Of a stretch of DNA of 64,000 nt, positions 36,644 to 45,657 are shown in pieces. The stretch is from Bacillaceae bacterium OF18-1A (GTDB lineage Bacteria; Bacillota; Bacilli; Bacillales; Bacillaceae_G). The position numbers and the translations under genes were made by a program. Location: positions 124,001 to 188,000 of the forward strand of contig JAQEWB010000004.1 of NCBI GenBank assembly GCA_027694045.1, in the 5' to 3' direction. Every line of letters begins with the position of its first letter. Position 1 is the first letter of the stretch. The notes beneath the pieces are model-generated. The model made no database searches, was not told where the DNA came from, and saw only the letters and a program-made list of their open reading frames with translations.

Positions 36644-37147
36644 TTAGCCAATTTGTGTAACTGTTAATGCTGCAGCGCGGATGTCTACAGTTCCTAGCAA
36701 TTCAACTGGTACAATTTGAATTAAATTACCAGGATTTAAGTTAATAAGAATCACACCACTAGATACCTCTACCTCACCAGTACCAATAGAGTTAGAGCGT
36801 ACTGCTGTACCTGATCCAGGAATAATGTTATTTGGTGTATTTAATGTTAAGAAGAAACGAGCAGCTTCTGGTGCAGTAGGAGAATTGTCAAGACTAATTG
36901 TTAATGTATAACTGACTTGATAAATACCAGCTTGTTGAATTCGGATACCATTTCCAACGCTTACTGTGTCATTTATAATAGGAACAGTAATATCTGGATT
37001 TGGGCTTACACTAGGTAATAGTAATGGTTTGAACAATGAAGCGAATTGAGGCGTAGTAAAATTGAAAGCAAAGCCGAAAGCAGGTAATGTACTAGCAGGC
37101 ATCGCCTCACAATCAATTTTAGGCCCTTCGCAATCAGAAGAGTACAT
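36644..37147 (-). CDS. bxpB: Exosporium basal-layer protein BxpB (ExsFA)
   Basis: A 167-residue exosporium protein that anchors BclA trimers to the basal layer. The N-terminus 'SSDCEGPKIDCEAMPASTLPAFGFAFN' and the C1q/TNF-like body ('GNGIRIQQAGIYQVSYTLTISLDN', 'GTAVRSNSIGTGEVEVSSGVILINLNPG', 'VELLGTVDIRAAALTVTQIG') identify BxpB/ExsFA; the paralogue ExsFB is encoded elsewhere. The ATG at 37147 has AAGGAGTG upstream; a GTG three codons earlier is inside the ribosome-site region. Clustered with exsY and cotY on the same strand. Confidence 0.94.
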   Translation of the reverse strand: MYSSDCEGPKIDCEAMPASTLPAFGFAFNFTTPQFASLFKPLLLPSVSPNPDITVPIINDTVSVGNGIRIQQAGIYQVSYTLTISLDNSPTAPEAARFFLTLNTPNNIIPGSGTAVRSNSIGTGEVEVSSGVILINLNPGNLIQIVPVELLGTVDIRAAALTVTQIG

Positions 37148-37248
37148 ATTTTTCACTCCTTTATCTGTTTCTACTTTCAGTTAATGAAAAGGACAGGTTT
37201 AATGTTCTAGACAAGTTCCTAATTTTATAAAAATACATATTAATACCT

Positions 37249-37300
37249 GTTAAGCATGGATTGGGTGGCAGAACTCTCTGCCACCCAATCCATGCTTAAC
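37249..37300 (-). terminator. Perfect 24-base-pair hairpin downstream of cotY
   Basis: Two 24-base arms (left arm begins GTTAAGCATGG, right arm ends CCATGCTTAAC) are exact complements around a four-base loop. It lies 14 bases beyond the cotY stop, so a terminator or 3' stabiliser role is likely. No T-run follows directly on either strand, unlike the other terminators in this window. Confidence 0.6.
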
Positions 37301-37313
37301 TTAGTATCCAGTT

Positions 37314-37790
37314 TTATATAGAAACATCGCGTAGGCATTGAATAGCACAGAAGCAATTTAAATCAACAGTAAGACAAGCAGGAGTTGATTTTAATTTCGC
37401 ATTTGGCACATTTAAAAACGTACAAATTGGGTTGTCACCACTCGGACCAGGTGGTACAGGAGAACCATCACCTAATACTACAGTTAATACGCGTAGTACA
37501 GCGCAATCATCATCATCTATGCTCTCAACGCGGAAAATTGGAGACATACAGGAATCAAGGTTTCCAACTGGTGCAAAAGCTTCAAATGGTGTTCCAGCTT
37601 TTGTGTATAAAAGAAAAGGGCGTGTATTCGCTACTGATGCAGTGTTATGTGCTCCTAAAAACGGAACTTCGCAACCAGATCCACATGTTGTGGTTGCACA
37701 TTCCTGTAATTCATGTATAAAACGAACGACATTAGACACACAATTAAAATCAAAATCATGCTGATTATCTTCATTACAATTACAGCTCAT
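37314..37790 (-). CDS. cotY: Exosporium/coat protein CotY
   Basis: A 158-residue paralogue of ExsY. The start 'MSCNCNEDNQHDFDFNCVSNVVRFIHELQEC' marks CotY. The core 'TTTCGSGCEVPFLGAHNTASVANTRPF' and end 'CFCAIQCLRDVSI' match ExsY almost residue for residue. It has an extra 'GDGSPVPPGPSGDNP' loop. The cysteine-rich body forms disulfide-linked crystalline sheets of the exosporium basal layer. The ATG at 37790 has AAGGAGTG upstream. A sigma-K-like element lies about 40 bases upstream. Confidence 0.93.
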   Translation of the reverse strand: MSCNCNEDNQHDFDFNCVSNVVRFIHELQECATTTCGSGCEVPFLGAHNTASVANTRPFLLYTKAGTPFEAFAPVGNLDSCMSPIFRVESIDDDDCAVLRVLTVVLGDGSPVPPGPSGDNPICTFLNVPNAKLKSTPACLTVDLNCFCAIQCLRDVSI

Positions 37791-37829
37791 TATGTTCACT
37801 CCTTATCGTGAGTTCTGACATACACTATA

Positions 37830-37855
37830 TACAATATGAGCGGGGTATGGTTGTT
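37830..37855 (-). promoter_or_regulatory. Candidate sigma-K promoter of cotY
   Basis: On the minus strand CATATTGTA (37830-37838) fits the -10 consensus CATANNNTA exactly, with an AC pair about 15 bases upstream as the -35. The distance to the start codon is about 40 bases. cotY of this group is a late mother-cell gene, consistent with sigma-K. Confidence 0.55.
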
Positions 37856-37917
37856 ATTACGTTAATTCTCATGATAAAAACGAGGAATTTATACAGGAGG
37901 GATGTACATCACATCAT

Positions 37918-37953
37918 ATAAAAAGACATCCTTATTTAGTGGATGTCTTTTCT
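37918..37953 (-). terminator. Intrinsic terminator at the end of yjcD
   Basis: On the minus strand AAAAGACATCC and GGATGTCTTTT pair around a loop that contains the yjcD stop codon, followed by TATATG after a T-run. Confidence 0.8.
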
Positions 37954-39998
37954 GGTAAATCTTTTCGTACGGTATATAAAAAACGAGATATATCTAATTT
38001 TTTTCCTCTGAAAAATTGCGGAGAGGAAATGTAAAGCTCTTCCTTCGCACGTGTAATCGCTACATAAAGTAATCGGCGCTCTTCTTCTAAAGCTTCAGAA
38101 GTATCTGTTACGCGATCATTTGCATCTTTTAAAGAAGATGTATGCGGCAGTATACCATCGCTTGCTCCAAGTAAAAAGACACAAGGAAATTCAAGGCCTT
38201 TCGCGTTATGAATGGACATGAGTGAAACGGCATCTTTTTGCGGCATTGTTTTTAATGCTTCCATTTCTTTTTGACTCTGAATTGCTTCGTCAATAAATTG
38301 TAGATAAGCAGGAATATCAGTGAAACGAGTTGCAGATTCCATTAATTCCTCTAACATTTCTTCTTGTATGTCTTTATGCATCGTAAAGGAAGAACGATCA
38401 TTACTTTGTAAGTACTCTAAATATTTTCCTTTACCGTGAATCACTTCTTTTAATGCTTTTTTCGGTTCTAGTTCTTTTATAAATTTAATAAAATCGATTC
38501 GTTCATTTAATTTTTTCACTTGAAAAGGTTTCAAGCTCGGGTTCAATAATAAGAAATGGAGAAGAGAAGGGAAGCGGCCTTCACCATATTTCCATTGCTC
38601 ACGTTCAATAAATGAAAGGCACTCATCCCGGCCAATATACATCGTTGGCAATATATTAGAAAGTGATTCTATGCGAAATGGTTCAATCGCTAATCGTAAA
38701 TGATCTAATACAGGCTTAATTAAAGAATGCTCGTAAAATGATTGGCTCGCACCATGTTTAATAAATGGGATTTTATGAATTGTAAGCTGATCGAGTAGTG
38801 AACGACTTACAGAATGTGTACGATACAGTAAACAAAAATCTTTATAGTTTCGTTCACCGCTATCGACTTTTTCTTGAATGAGCTGCAAAATTTGATTTGC
38901 TTCATCAAGAGTTGTAGCAGGTCTTGCGTAAAAAGGTTGTACACCTTCTTCACGAACAGAATATAGTTCTTTATCAAAACGTTCTTGATTTAATTTGATC
39001 ACTTCATTGCCAAGTCCGACGATAAAGGGATTGGATCGGTAATTCGTATTCAGTGCGATAATCGTTGTATGATCGAATTCTTTTGGAAAAGATAAAATGA
39101 TTTGGTGACTTGCTCCTCGCCAGCCATAAATCGCTTGGTCGTCGTCACCTGCAATAAATAAATTATTTCTTGGCGTGGCTAACAATTTTACAATTTCATA
39201 TTGTGCATACGATGTATCCTGAAACTCATCTACTTCAATATAGTGGAAACGTTGTTGTAATTGAGTAAGCAAGGGAGCGTTGTTTTCTAGCATATAATAC
39301 GTTTCTAATAAGATATCATCGAAGTCGATATAATTGTATCGTTGTTTTGCTTCTTCGAAACGTTCATATACTTCTTTAAATTCTTGTTCAACTGGCGTTT
39401 TCGCTTTTACATCTTTCGGACGATTTAATTTGTTTTTCTCAAGTGAAATCATCGCGAGCATCGTTTCAGCGTCATAATCGTCTTTCAAACGTAATTCTTT
39501 TAATATTTTCTTTATCATAATTTGTTTATGTTTTTCATTTGCTAAAATTTGCTGATTATAACCTTGGCTACGGAGTAATTTTAAAAAGACAGAGTGGAAC
39601 GTACCAGCAACAACATAGCTACTTGCAGCACGATTCATGCCTGGCAAATTCGCTACACGACTTCGGATTTCTTCAGCAGCTTTTTGCGTAAACGTAAGCA
39701 ATAAAATATTTCGTGGATGAACTTGTTTTACATTTACTAAATAACCAACACGAGTTGTTAAAACAGATGTTTTACCGCTTCCCGCACCAGCTAATGTAAG
39801 AACAGGACCTTCTGTCGTTCGTACAGCTTCTAATTGTTTTTCATTTAAAAAAATATTTTGCTGTTCGAGTGCGCGGAAATACGCCGCATCTGCATCTTCT
39901 TCCATAATTAAATGGGTAGATGTTTTCGGAATATGATATGTCGCACGCGGAATATCAGCGTGTGTTAACGATTTTTGTGAAAATTTTTCTTGTGTCAT
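37932..39998 (-). CDS. yjcD: UvrD/PcrA-family DNA helicase (YjcD)
   Basis: A 688-residue superfamily 1A helicase. Motifs visible: Q-motif 'LNEKQLEAVRTTEGP', Walker A 'LAGAGSGKTSVL', Ia 'LLLTFTQKAAEEI', II 'VDEFQDT', III 'GDDDQAIYGWRGA', IV 'NYRSN', V 'VSLMSIHNAKGLEFPCVFLLG', VI 'EERRLLYVAITRAKEEL'. It is distinct from the main PcrA and matches B. subtilis YjcD by size and neighbours. The role is presumably DNA repair or conflict resolution; it is not well studied. Confidence 0.92.
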   Translation of the reverse strand: MTQEKFSQKSLTHADIPRATYHIPKTSTHLIMEEDADAAYFRALEQQNIFLNEKQLEAVRTTEGPVLTLAGAGSGKTSVLTTRVGYLVNVKQVHPRNILLLTFTQKAAEEIRSRVANLPGMNRAASSYVVAGTFHSVFLKLLRSQGYNQQILANEKHKQIMIKKILKELRLKDDYDAETMLAMISLEKNKLNRPKDVKAKTPVEQEFKEVYERFEEAKQRYNYIDFDDILLETYYMLENNAPLLTQLQQRFHYIEVDEFQDTSYAQYEIVKLLATPRNNLFIAGDDDQAIYGWRGASHQIILSFPKEFDHTTIIALNTNYRSNPFIVGLGNEVIKLNQERFDKELYSVREEGVQPFYARPATTLDEANQILQLIQEKVDSGERNYKDFCLLYRTHSVSRSLLDQLTIHKIPFIKHGASQSFYEHSLIKPVLDHLRLAIEPFRIESLSNILPTMYIGRDECLSFIEREQWKYGEGRFPSLLHFLLLNPSLKPFQVKKLNERIDFIKFIKELEPKKALKEVIHGKGKYLEYLQSNDRSSFTMHKDIQEEMLEELMESATRFTDIPAYLQFIDEAIQSQKEMEALKTMPQKDAVSLMSIHNAKGLEFPCVFLLGASDGILPHTSSLKDANDRVTDTSEALEEERRLLYVAITRAKEELYISSPQFFRGKKLDISRFLYTVRKDLPEKTSTK

Positions 39999-40097
39999 AT
40001 ATTCACCTTCAAAACTATAGCATCAACATTTAACTTTAGCGGAAGAAAAAGAAAATAGCAATGTAAAAAACAGGAGGGGATACCTCCTGTTTTCAAA

Positions 40098-40520
40098 TTA
40101 CAACTCTTTTATCATAACGATGTGTGGAATATTTGCTTCCATAAATACATCAGAACTCGTTACATATCCAAGTTTCTTATAGAAATCTTCAGCATGTGTT
40201 TGGGCATGCAGCTTCAATTTTGATAGCGAGTTTTCCTTCGCATATGCTTCAAGCGCATCCATAACAATTTTTCCAATGCCTCTTTTACGATGGGAAGCTA
40301 GTACGCAAATACGCTCCATTTTTCCTATTCCATCCATGATGCGAAAACGACCTGCACCGACTGGAACATCATTATCATATATAACAACGTGTGTTGAAAT
40401 TTCTTCAAACTCATCATATTCTTCTTCAGCAGAAACTTGTTGTTCGTTTACAAATACTTGCTTACGTACAGAAAATGCATCTCTTAGCTGTTTGTCCGTT
40501 TGTACGATTTGTGCGAGCAA
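40098..40520 (-). CDS. yjcF: GNAT family N-acetyltransferase (YjcF type)
   Basis: A 140-residue acetyltransferase of the ElaA/GNAT type. The acetyl-CoA pocket is 'MERICVLASHRKRGIGKIVMDALEAYA' with R/Q-x-x-G-x-G/A pattern 'RKRGIG', followed by 'LKLHAQTHAEDFYKKLGY'. The frame runs upstream to an ATG at 40556, but that overlaps the end of yjcG. The TTG at 40520 lies one base beyond the yjcG stop, has AAAGGGG at good spacing and gives the length of B. subtilis YjcF, so it is preferred. The acceptor substrate is unknown. Confidence 0.85.
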   Translation of the reverse strand: MLAQIVQTDKQLRDAFSVRKQVFVNEQQVSAEEEYDEFEEISTHVVIYDNDVPVGAGRFRIMDGIGKMERICVLASHRKRGIGKIVMDALEAYAKENSLSKLKLHAQTHAEDFYKKLGYVTSSDVFMEANIPHIVMIKEL

Positions 40521-40521
40521 A

Positions 40522-41040
40522 TTAGTTATTCCCCTTTCCAAGGCGGAATGTTTCATGTACAGTCCATGTTCCGTTTTCTAATTGATATAGAAGGTGGAAA
40601 CGATCGATTGGTTGTTCATAATAGAAATCTTTCATACGTAATCGACCTAATACATCAGCGTGCTCTGCATCTGATAAACCTTGTCCGATTGTTAAATGAG
40701 GTACGAAAGCGTATTCGCGTTCTTGTGTAAAGAATCCACTATGCATTTCTTCATTTAAGAAAGTAAGTTCAGGTGTTTTTTCTACTTTAAAATAAAGAAC
40801 ATTATTAACAGGTGCGAATGAACCAACTTTCCCAACATGAAGGGTGAAAGGATTCGTTTTACTTGCGATTGTATGTAACTCGTGTACAATCGATTCTAGC
40901 TGATCATCTTGCGTTTCAAAGGGTGTTTTCAATGTAATATGTGGCGGCACTAATGCGTAGTGCGGATCATAACGCTTACGCAATCCGTTCGCTTTATCTT
41001 GAATCATTTTAGATGGAAAAATTACAATGCCTAATTTCAT
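40522..41040 (-). CDS. yjcG: 2H phosphoesterase superfamily protein YjcG
   Basis: A 172-residue protein of the 2'-5' RNA ligase / 2H phosphoesterase superfamily. The two catalytic HxT/S-x motifs are 'PPHITLKTPF' (about residue 34) and 'VPHLTIGQGL' (about residue 115). Members hydrolyse cyclic phosphodiesters of RNA or nucleotides; the substrate of YjcG is not known. GGGAGG precedes the ATG. Directly coupled to yjcF downstream. Confidence 0.92.
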   Translation of the reverse strand: MKLGIVIFPSKMIQDKANGLRKRYDPHYALVPPHITLKTPFETQDDQLESIVHELHTIASKTNPFTLHVGKVGSFAPVNNVLYFKVEKTPELTFLNEEMHSGFFTQEREYAFVPHLTIGQGLSDAEHADVLGRLRMKDFYYEQPIDRFHLLYQLENGTWTVHETFRLGKGNN

Positions 41041-41133
41041 GTTCCAATTCCTCCCTTTGTAAGTCTAGTTAGATTTTGAGAAAAGTAAATCTCTTTATCT
41101 ATTATATCAAATTATTCTGAATACTGCTCTCTA

Positions 41134-41865
41134 TTATTTTATTGATAGCATATGAGAGAAAGCTTTCGGTAAATCAGCTTGCCAATACTTCCAAGTATGA
41201 TTACCTTCAAATTCTTCATAATGTGTAATGAAATTTTTATCTGTAAGAAGGGCATTTAGCTCACGATTCGGCCCTACGAAATCAGATACTTGCCCATCTG
41301 TACGTTTTACAGCTGTTTCCTCCGTCCCAATGATGTGATAAAGCTCTAGCGCCTCTGGGTTTTTGAAATCTCTTGCCAAGTTCATCACTGTTTCATCAAC
41401 AAATGGTGATTGCATAACGACTTTACCAAATGTATGCGGATACATAAGTGCAGTCATAAAGGAAACTGTTCCTCCAAGAGAATCACCAATTAAGACACGA
41501 CCTTTTCCCATTTGGTATGTTGGATAATTTTCATCGATATACGGTGCAAGTTCATGTGCAAGGAAACGGATATATGCAGCGTTTTTTACTTCATTTGGGA
41601 AATATTTTTCTTTACGATCGTGTACATTTTTATATGGAATACCGACAATAATTGTACGGTCGATGTCTTCAGTTTCACGAAGGCTTTCAATTACACGGTG
41701 CGCTTTCCCAAGTTGAAAATAATCTCTGCCGTCTTGTGCAATTACAACTGTATGTTTGTGCAACGGCGTATAATTTACTGGTAAGTAAACGAGAAGCGTA
41801 ACGTCTTCTTGAAGTGATGTGCTATAAAATGAAATTTCTTCAATTCTCCCTATTGTTTGATTCAT
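41134..41865 (-). CDS. yjcH: Alpha/beta hydrolase, esterase family (YjcH type)
   Basis: A 243-residue esterase-D-like hydrolase. The nucleophile elbow is 'LIGDSLGGTVSF' (GxSxG), the oxyanion region 'VVIAQDGRDYF' precedes it, and 'EGNHTWKYWQADLP' carries the catalytic histidine. The long frame reaches up to 42090, but the ATG at 41865 follows AGGGGGA and gives the B. subtilis YjcH length. No signal peptide, so cytoplasmic. Substrate unknown; relatives act on S-formylglutathione or on ferri-siderophore esters. Confidence 0.88.
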   Translation of the reverse strand: MNQTIGRIEEISFYSTSLQEDVTLLVYLPVNYTPLHKHTVVIAQDGRDYFQLGKAHRVIESLRETEDIDRTIIVGIPYKNVHDRKEKYFPNEVKNAAYIRFLAHELAPYIDENYPTYQMGKGRVLIGDSLGGTVSFMTALMYPHTFGKVVMQSPFVDETVMNLARDFKNPEALELYHIIGTEETAVKRTDGQVSDFVGPNRELNALLTDKNFITHYEEFEGNHTWKYWQADLPKAFSHMLSIK

Positions 41866-42065
41866 GTAGATCCCCCTAAATAAAAATTTACTATGATTGT
41901 AAGAGCGACACTTGTAGTGAAAAGGAAAGAAATATTCACTAATAGGTGCTTTCGTTTCTATTTTACCATAATGGTACGAAGAATCTAAAAAATTAGTATT
42001 TAAGTTATGAAAGAAAACGGATATAATGAAGTGGGATTTTTGACAGGTGAGAGGGGAGACATGGT

Positions 42066-42977
42066 TTGAAACAAGAAAAATCAATTGCACTACCGTTAGC
42101 TATTTCCATTATAGCCATTTCATTCGCAGCAGTTTTTGTAAAGATGTCCTCAGCACCATCTTCTATTTTAAGTATGTATCGATTATGGATTATCGTACTT
42201 ATTATGCTGCCAATTGTTTGGAAGAAACGAGCAGAATTTAGTAGGATTCAAATAAAAGATTGGGGATTTTTAATTGGATCTGGTTTCTTTTTAGCGCTTC
42301 ATTTTCTTTTATGGTTTGAATCTTTAAAGCATACGACAGTTGCTAGTTCGACGATTATTTTAGCACTTCAACCGATCGTATCTTTAGTTGGAGGCTTTTT
42401 CTTATTTAAAGAAAGAACAACATACTCAGCCATTGCAACAATGGGAATTGCTATATTAGGTGTAATGTGCATTGGCTGGGGAGATTTAGGTTTAAGTAAG
42501 CAAGCAATTTATGGAGATATATTATCCTTTTTAAGTGTAATAGCGGTTGTCGGCTATTTATTTATCGGACAAACGACAGTAAAGAAAGTATCACACTGGA
42601 TTTATAGTTTTACAGTCTTTGCATTTGCAGGTCTATTCATGGGAATTTATAATATCGTGCTGCAAGTACCTTTTACAGGTTATACGAAGTGGGATTGGAC
42701 TATTTTCCTTTTACTTGCGATTGTACCGACAGTGTCACATGTAATTAATAATTGGTTATTAAATTACGTAAATGCAACGACAATTTCAATGAGTATTTTA
42801 GGAGAACCAGTTGGGGCATCTATATTAGCATTCTTCTTACTTGGAGAAAAATTAAATGCAATGCAAATGATCGGTAGCATGCTCGTATTATTTGGTGTAT
42901 CTGTTTTCTTATTGCAGCAACAAAAACGAACAACAAAAGATGTGGTGAACGAGCCGGCGTATACACAGGAGTTATAA
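42066..42977 (+). CDS. EamA/DMT family transporter
   Basis: A 303-residue inner-membrane protein with ten helices arranged as two EamA repeats ('LPLAISIIAISFAAVFVKMSS' through 'MGIAILGVMCIGWG', and 'GDILSFLSVIAVVGYLFIGQ' through 'GSMLVLFGVSVFLL'). Such permeases export amino acids or other metabolites; the substrate is not predictable. Translation begins at TTG with GGGGAG seven bases upstream. The gene is divergent from yjcH. Confidence 0.88.
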   Translation: MKQEKSIALPLAISIIAISFAAVFVKMSSAPSSILSMYRLWIIVLIMLPIVWKKRAEFSRIQIKDWGFLIGSGFFLALHFLLWFESLKHTTVASSTIILALQPIVSLVGGFFLFKERTTYSAIATMGIAILGVMCIGWGDLGLSKQAIYGDILSFLSVIAVVGYLFIGQTTVKKVSHWIYSFTVFAFAGLFMGIYNIVLQVPFTGYTKWDWTIFLLLAIVPTVSHVINNWLLNYVNATTISMSILGEPVGASILAFFLLGEKLNAMQMIGSMLVLFGVSVFLLQQQKRTTKDVVNEPAYTQEL

Positions 42978-42987
42978 TGTTAGGAGA

Positions 42988-43020
42988 GAAAAGAGAAGTT
43001 GTGATACTTCTCTTTTTGTT
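42988..43020 (+). terminator. Intrinsic terminator after the EamA gene
   Basis: AAAAGAGAAGT and ACTTCTCTTTT pair over a short loop and are followed by TGTTT, about 10 bases after the stop. Confidence 0.8.
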
Positions 43021-43051
43021 TTATAGAAATGTAGGTGAAGGGGGGAGGGAA

Positions 43052-43447
43052 ATGGAATTTCCATCAAAAAAAGATGTATGGTTATATCCGATTTTTTTCG
43101 TTGTCATTGGGGCGTGTTTTGCTCCTATATTTGCAGGAAGAGAATATTTTCTTTTGTTTTTCACAATCCCATTAGCTATATTATTTATTTGGAGTTGGTT
43201 TTCAACAAAATATATTGTCGAGGAAGAGACAATTGTTATTAGATCGGGTTTCATTAAGAAATGCATATTTATAAGAGATACAAAAAAGATTTCAAATACG
43301 AAAAATCCAATAGCAGCTTATGCATTATCATTCGATCGAATTGAAATTGTTTACGGTGTACATCAAACAGAAATTATTTCTCCTAAAGATAAAGAACAAT
43401 TCATTAATCTTGTGAAAAGTAAAAATCCGTACATTGAAATAAAGTAA
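43052..43447 (+). CDS. PH-like domain membrane protein (YdjZ/DUF1200 type)
   Basis: A 131-residue protein with two N-terminal helices ('WLYPIFFVVIGACFAPIFA' and 'YFLLFFTIPLAILFIWSWF') followed by a short bacterial PH-like domain ('KYIVEEETIVIRSGFIKKCIFIRDTKKISNTKNP', 'ISPKDKEQFINLVKSKNP'). The ATG at 43052 has a GGGGGGAGGG run just upstream; the longer frame from 42977 crosses the preceding terminator. Function unknown. Confidence 0.8.
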   Translation: MEFPSKKDVWLYPIFFVVIGACFAPIFAGREYFLLFFTIPLAILFIWSWFSTKYIVEEETIVIRSGFIKKCIFIRDTKKISNTKNPIAAYALSFDRIEIVYGVHQTEIISPKDKEQFINLVKSKNPYIEIK

Positions 43448-43480
43448 AAGAGTGGCTCATAAAGCCACTCTTTTATTTTG
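43446..43480. terminator. Bidirectional terminator between convergent genes
   Basis: AAAAGAGTGGCT and AGCCACTCTTTT form a hairpin with A and T runs, serving the PH-like gene (+) and the Ig-like gene (-). Confidence 0.88.
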
Positions 43481-43874
43481 GATTTGTCATATAAGGTTGT
43501 ACATGAATGATACATAGGTCACGAAATTTTCCTTCAGCAGTTGTAACGATTACGACTGCTCTACCCGCACTCTTTCCAGTAATCGTTACTGTTTCACCTT
43601 TTGGATATATGGTGATGACATCGGAATTCATATTTGTCCATATAAGTTCTTGATTTGTCGCTTGCAGTGGCAAAACAGAAGCAGATAACTCAGTGCTTTG
43701 TCCCGTTCGTACTTTTAACTTATTTTTTTCCATATGGACACCGATGACTGAAATAACAGAAGGAGCAATTGAAATTTTTGGTGGATTATTAGGTTGTATG
43801 TTTAAACAAGAAGTAGAAGTATTTGTGATAGGTGAAAATTTACGTATTTGTTGTTTTTTGAAAGCTGCTAACAT
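43473..43874 (-). CDS. Bacterial Ig-like (BIG_2 type) domain protein
   Basis: A 133-residue protein. After a basic, unstructured start ('[22 protein letters not shown]') it contains one Ig-like group 2 domain: '[61 protein letters not shown]'. No signal peptide, membrane anchor or sorting motif is present, which is unusual for a fold normally found on surface proteins. The ATG at 43874 has AAAGGGGA upstream. Given the spore-surface genes nearby, non-classical deposition on the spore is possible but unproven. Confidence 0.75.
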   Translation of the reverse strand: MLAAFKKQQIRKFSPITNTSTSCLNIQPNNPPKISIAPSVISVIGVHMEKNKLKVRTGQSTELSASVLPLQATNQELIWTNMNSDVITIYPKGETVTITGKSAGRAVVIVTTAEGKFRDLCIIHVQPYMTNPK

Positions 43875-44048
43875 GTTGGAGTCCCCTTTCTGTATAAGTG
43901 CTGATAGTAACACTATAAAGGAGTAGTGTTACGTTTAATTTAACGAAACATAAAGAAATTGTTAAATTCGAGCAGAAGATTGTCGAACTTTGATAAAGTG
44001 AAACTTTAATCAGTGGGGGGTCTTACTGCACGTTAATGCGAGATAAAA

Positions 44049-44087
44049 AGAAAACTCTGCTGATACGATAACAGCAGAGTTTTTCCT
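44049..44087 (-). terminator. Intrinsic terminator after putP
   Basis: On the minus strand AAAAACTCTGCTGT and AGCAGAGTTTTCTTTTT-like arms pair across a short loop, starting at the putP stop. Confidence 0.85.
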
Positions 44088-45566
44088 TTATAGATTATGA
44101 CTATGGTGCTTTTCGAAATTCTCAAATTGCTCTTCAACTTCTTTTGAAGGTTGTGTTAGTAAACTAACAATTACGATTGCTAGTAAACTAATAGCAAAAC
44201 CAGGAATCATTTCATATAAGAAGTCTTTTAAGAATTGGAATTGTGTCCATATAATAACAGTCGCAGCACCAGAAAGCATACCAGCAAGCGCGCCCCATTT
44301 CGTCATGCGCTTCCAGTATAAGCTTAATAAAACAGCCGGTCCGAATGAAGAACCAAATCCAGCCCAAGCATATCCAACAAGAGCTAAAATCGTATCATTT
44401 TGTTTAAACGCTAATGCGCACCCAACTAATGCGATAACAAGCACTGCCATACGACCGACAAATACAAGCTCTTTATCAGAAGCAGAGCGTTTAAAGAATG
44501 TACGATATAAATCTTCTGTTACGGCGCTTGAAGTAACAAGCAACTGAGATGAGATGGTACTCATAATTGCTGCTAAAATTGCCGCTAGTAAAAATCCAGT
44601 AATAAGTGGATGGAATAAAATCTTTCCAAGTTCAAGGAAAATCGTCTCTGGATTAGATAGCTTTAACCCTTTGCTTGAATAATAAGCAATACCGATAAGG
44701 CCAGTAAACATAGCTCCGACAACAGAGAAAATCATCCAGCTCATACCAATGCGTCGTGCACTTTTAATTTCTTTTACAGAAGAAATCGCCATAAAGCGTA
44801 CGATAATATGAGGTTGTCCAACATAACCAAGACCCCATGCGAATAATGACATAATTCCTAATACAGAAGTGCCTTTAAAAATATCTAATAATGTTGGATC
44901 AATCGATTTAATTGTACTAAATGCGGGACCAAGTCCATTTACATTCATAATTGTAACGGTAGGAACAAGAATAAGAGCAATTACCATAATGATTCCTTGT
45001 ACGAAGTCTGTCCAACTTACTGCTAAGAAACCACCAAATAATGTGTAAGCTACGACAACGCCTGCAACGATGAATAATCCAACATGATAATTTAGACCAA
45101 ATGAATTTTCAAATAATACAGCGCCTGAAACTAATCCTGAAGCTACATAGAAAGTAAAGAAAATCATAATAACAAGTCCAGATACTAAACGTAACATGTG
45201 AGATTTGTCGTAGAAACGGTGTTCCAAAAATTCTGGGATAGTAATAGAGTTGTTTGCAATTTCAGAGTAGGTACGTAAGCGAGGTGCGACATATAGCCAG
45301 TTTGCGTATGCGCCTAGTGTTAGACCGATCGCAATCCAACTACTACTTAATCCAACGCTAAACATTGCACCAGGTAATCCCATTAAAAGCCAACCACTCA
45401 TATCGGATGCTCCAGCACTTAATGCTGTTACTGCGGGGCCTAGTGTACGCCCGCCAAGCATATAATCTGTTAAGTTGGACGTTCGTTTATAGGCGAAATA
45501 GCCAATTACTAACATCCCGAGCATGTAAATAGAGATAGAAATTAAAGTTAACATCTGCGTACTCAT
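44088..45566 (-). CDS. putP: Sodium/proline symporter PutP
   Basis: A 492-residue sodium:solute symporter with thirteen predicted helices. Signature regions are 'SNLTDYMLGGRTLGPAVTALSAGASDMSGWLLMGLPG', 'TIPEFLEHRF', 'GLGYVGQPHIIVRFMAI' and 'ISSQLLVTSSAVTEDLY', all typical of PutP/OpuE. It imports proline with sodium. Two CodY-like boxes and a cre-like site upstream suggest repression when amino acids or carbon are plentiful, i.e. nutritional (PutP) rather than osmotic (OpuE) control; this is an inference. GGAAGGGG precedes the ATG. Confidence 0.92.
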   Translation of the reverse strand: MSTQMLTLISISIYMLGMLVIGYFAYKRTSNLTDYMLGGRTLGPAVTALSAGASDMSGWLLMGLPGAMFSVGLSSSWIAIGLTLGAYANWLYVAPRLRTYSEIANNSITIPEFLEHRFYDKSHMLRLVSGLVIMIFFTFYVASGLVSGAVLFENSFGLNYHVGLFIVAGVVVAYTLFGGFLAVSWTDFVQGIIMVIALILVPTVTIMNVNGLGPAFSTIKSIDPTLLDIFKGTSVLGIMSLFAWGLGYVGQPHIIVRFMAISSVKEIKSARRIGMSWMIFSVVGAMFTGLIGIAYYSSKGLKLSNPETIFLELGKILFHPLITGFLLAAILAAIMSTISSQLLVTSSAVTEDLYRTFFKRSASDKELVFVGRMAVLVIALVGCALAFKQNDTILALVGYAWAGFGSSFGPAVLLSLYWKRMTKWGALAGMLSGAATVIIWTQFQFLKDFLYEMIPGFAISLLAIVIVSLLTQPSKEVEEQFENFEKHHSHNL

Positions 45567-45627
45567 GTAGTTCCCCTTCCTTTTGTCATGTCTTTTGATG
45601 CGTTATGCATAAATATAATCTATCATG

Positions 45628-45642
45628 ATTATTCTGAAAAAT
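45628..45642 (-). promoter_or_regulatory. CodY-like box upstream of putP (proximal)
   Basis: ATTATTCTGAAAAAT matches the CodY consensus AATTTTCWGAAAATT at 12 of 15 positions. It is 62 bases before the putP start codon, in the promoter region. Confidence 0.5.
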
Positions 45643-45657
45643 CCATATAAAAATATG

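Noticed and set aside
37432..37764. 110-codon frame antisense to cotY
   Set aside because: Shadow of the CotY coding sequence, which has clear family identity and ribosome site on the other strand.
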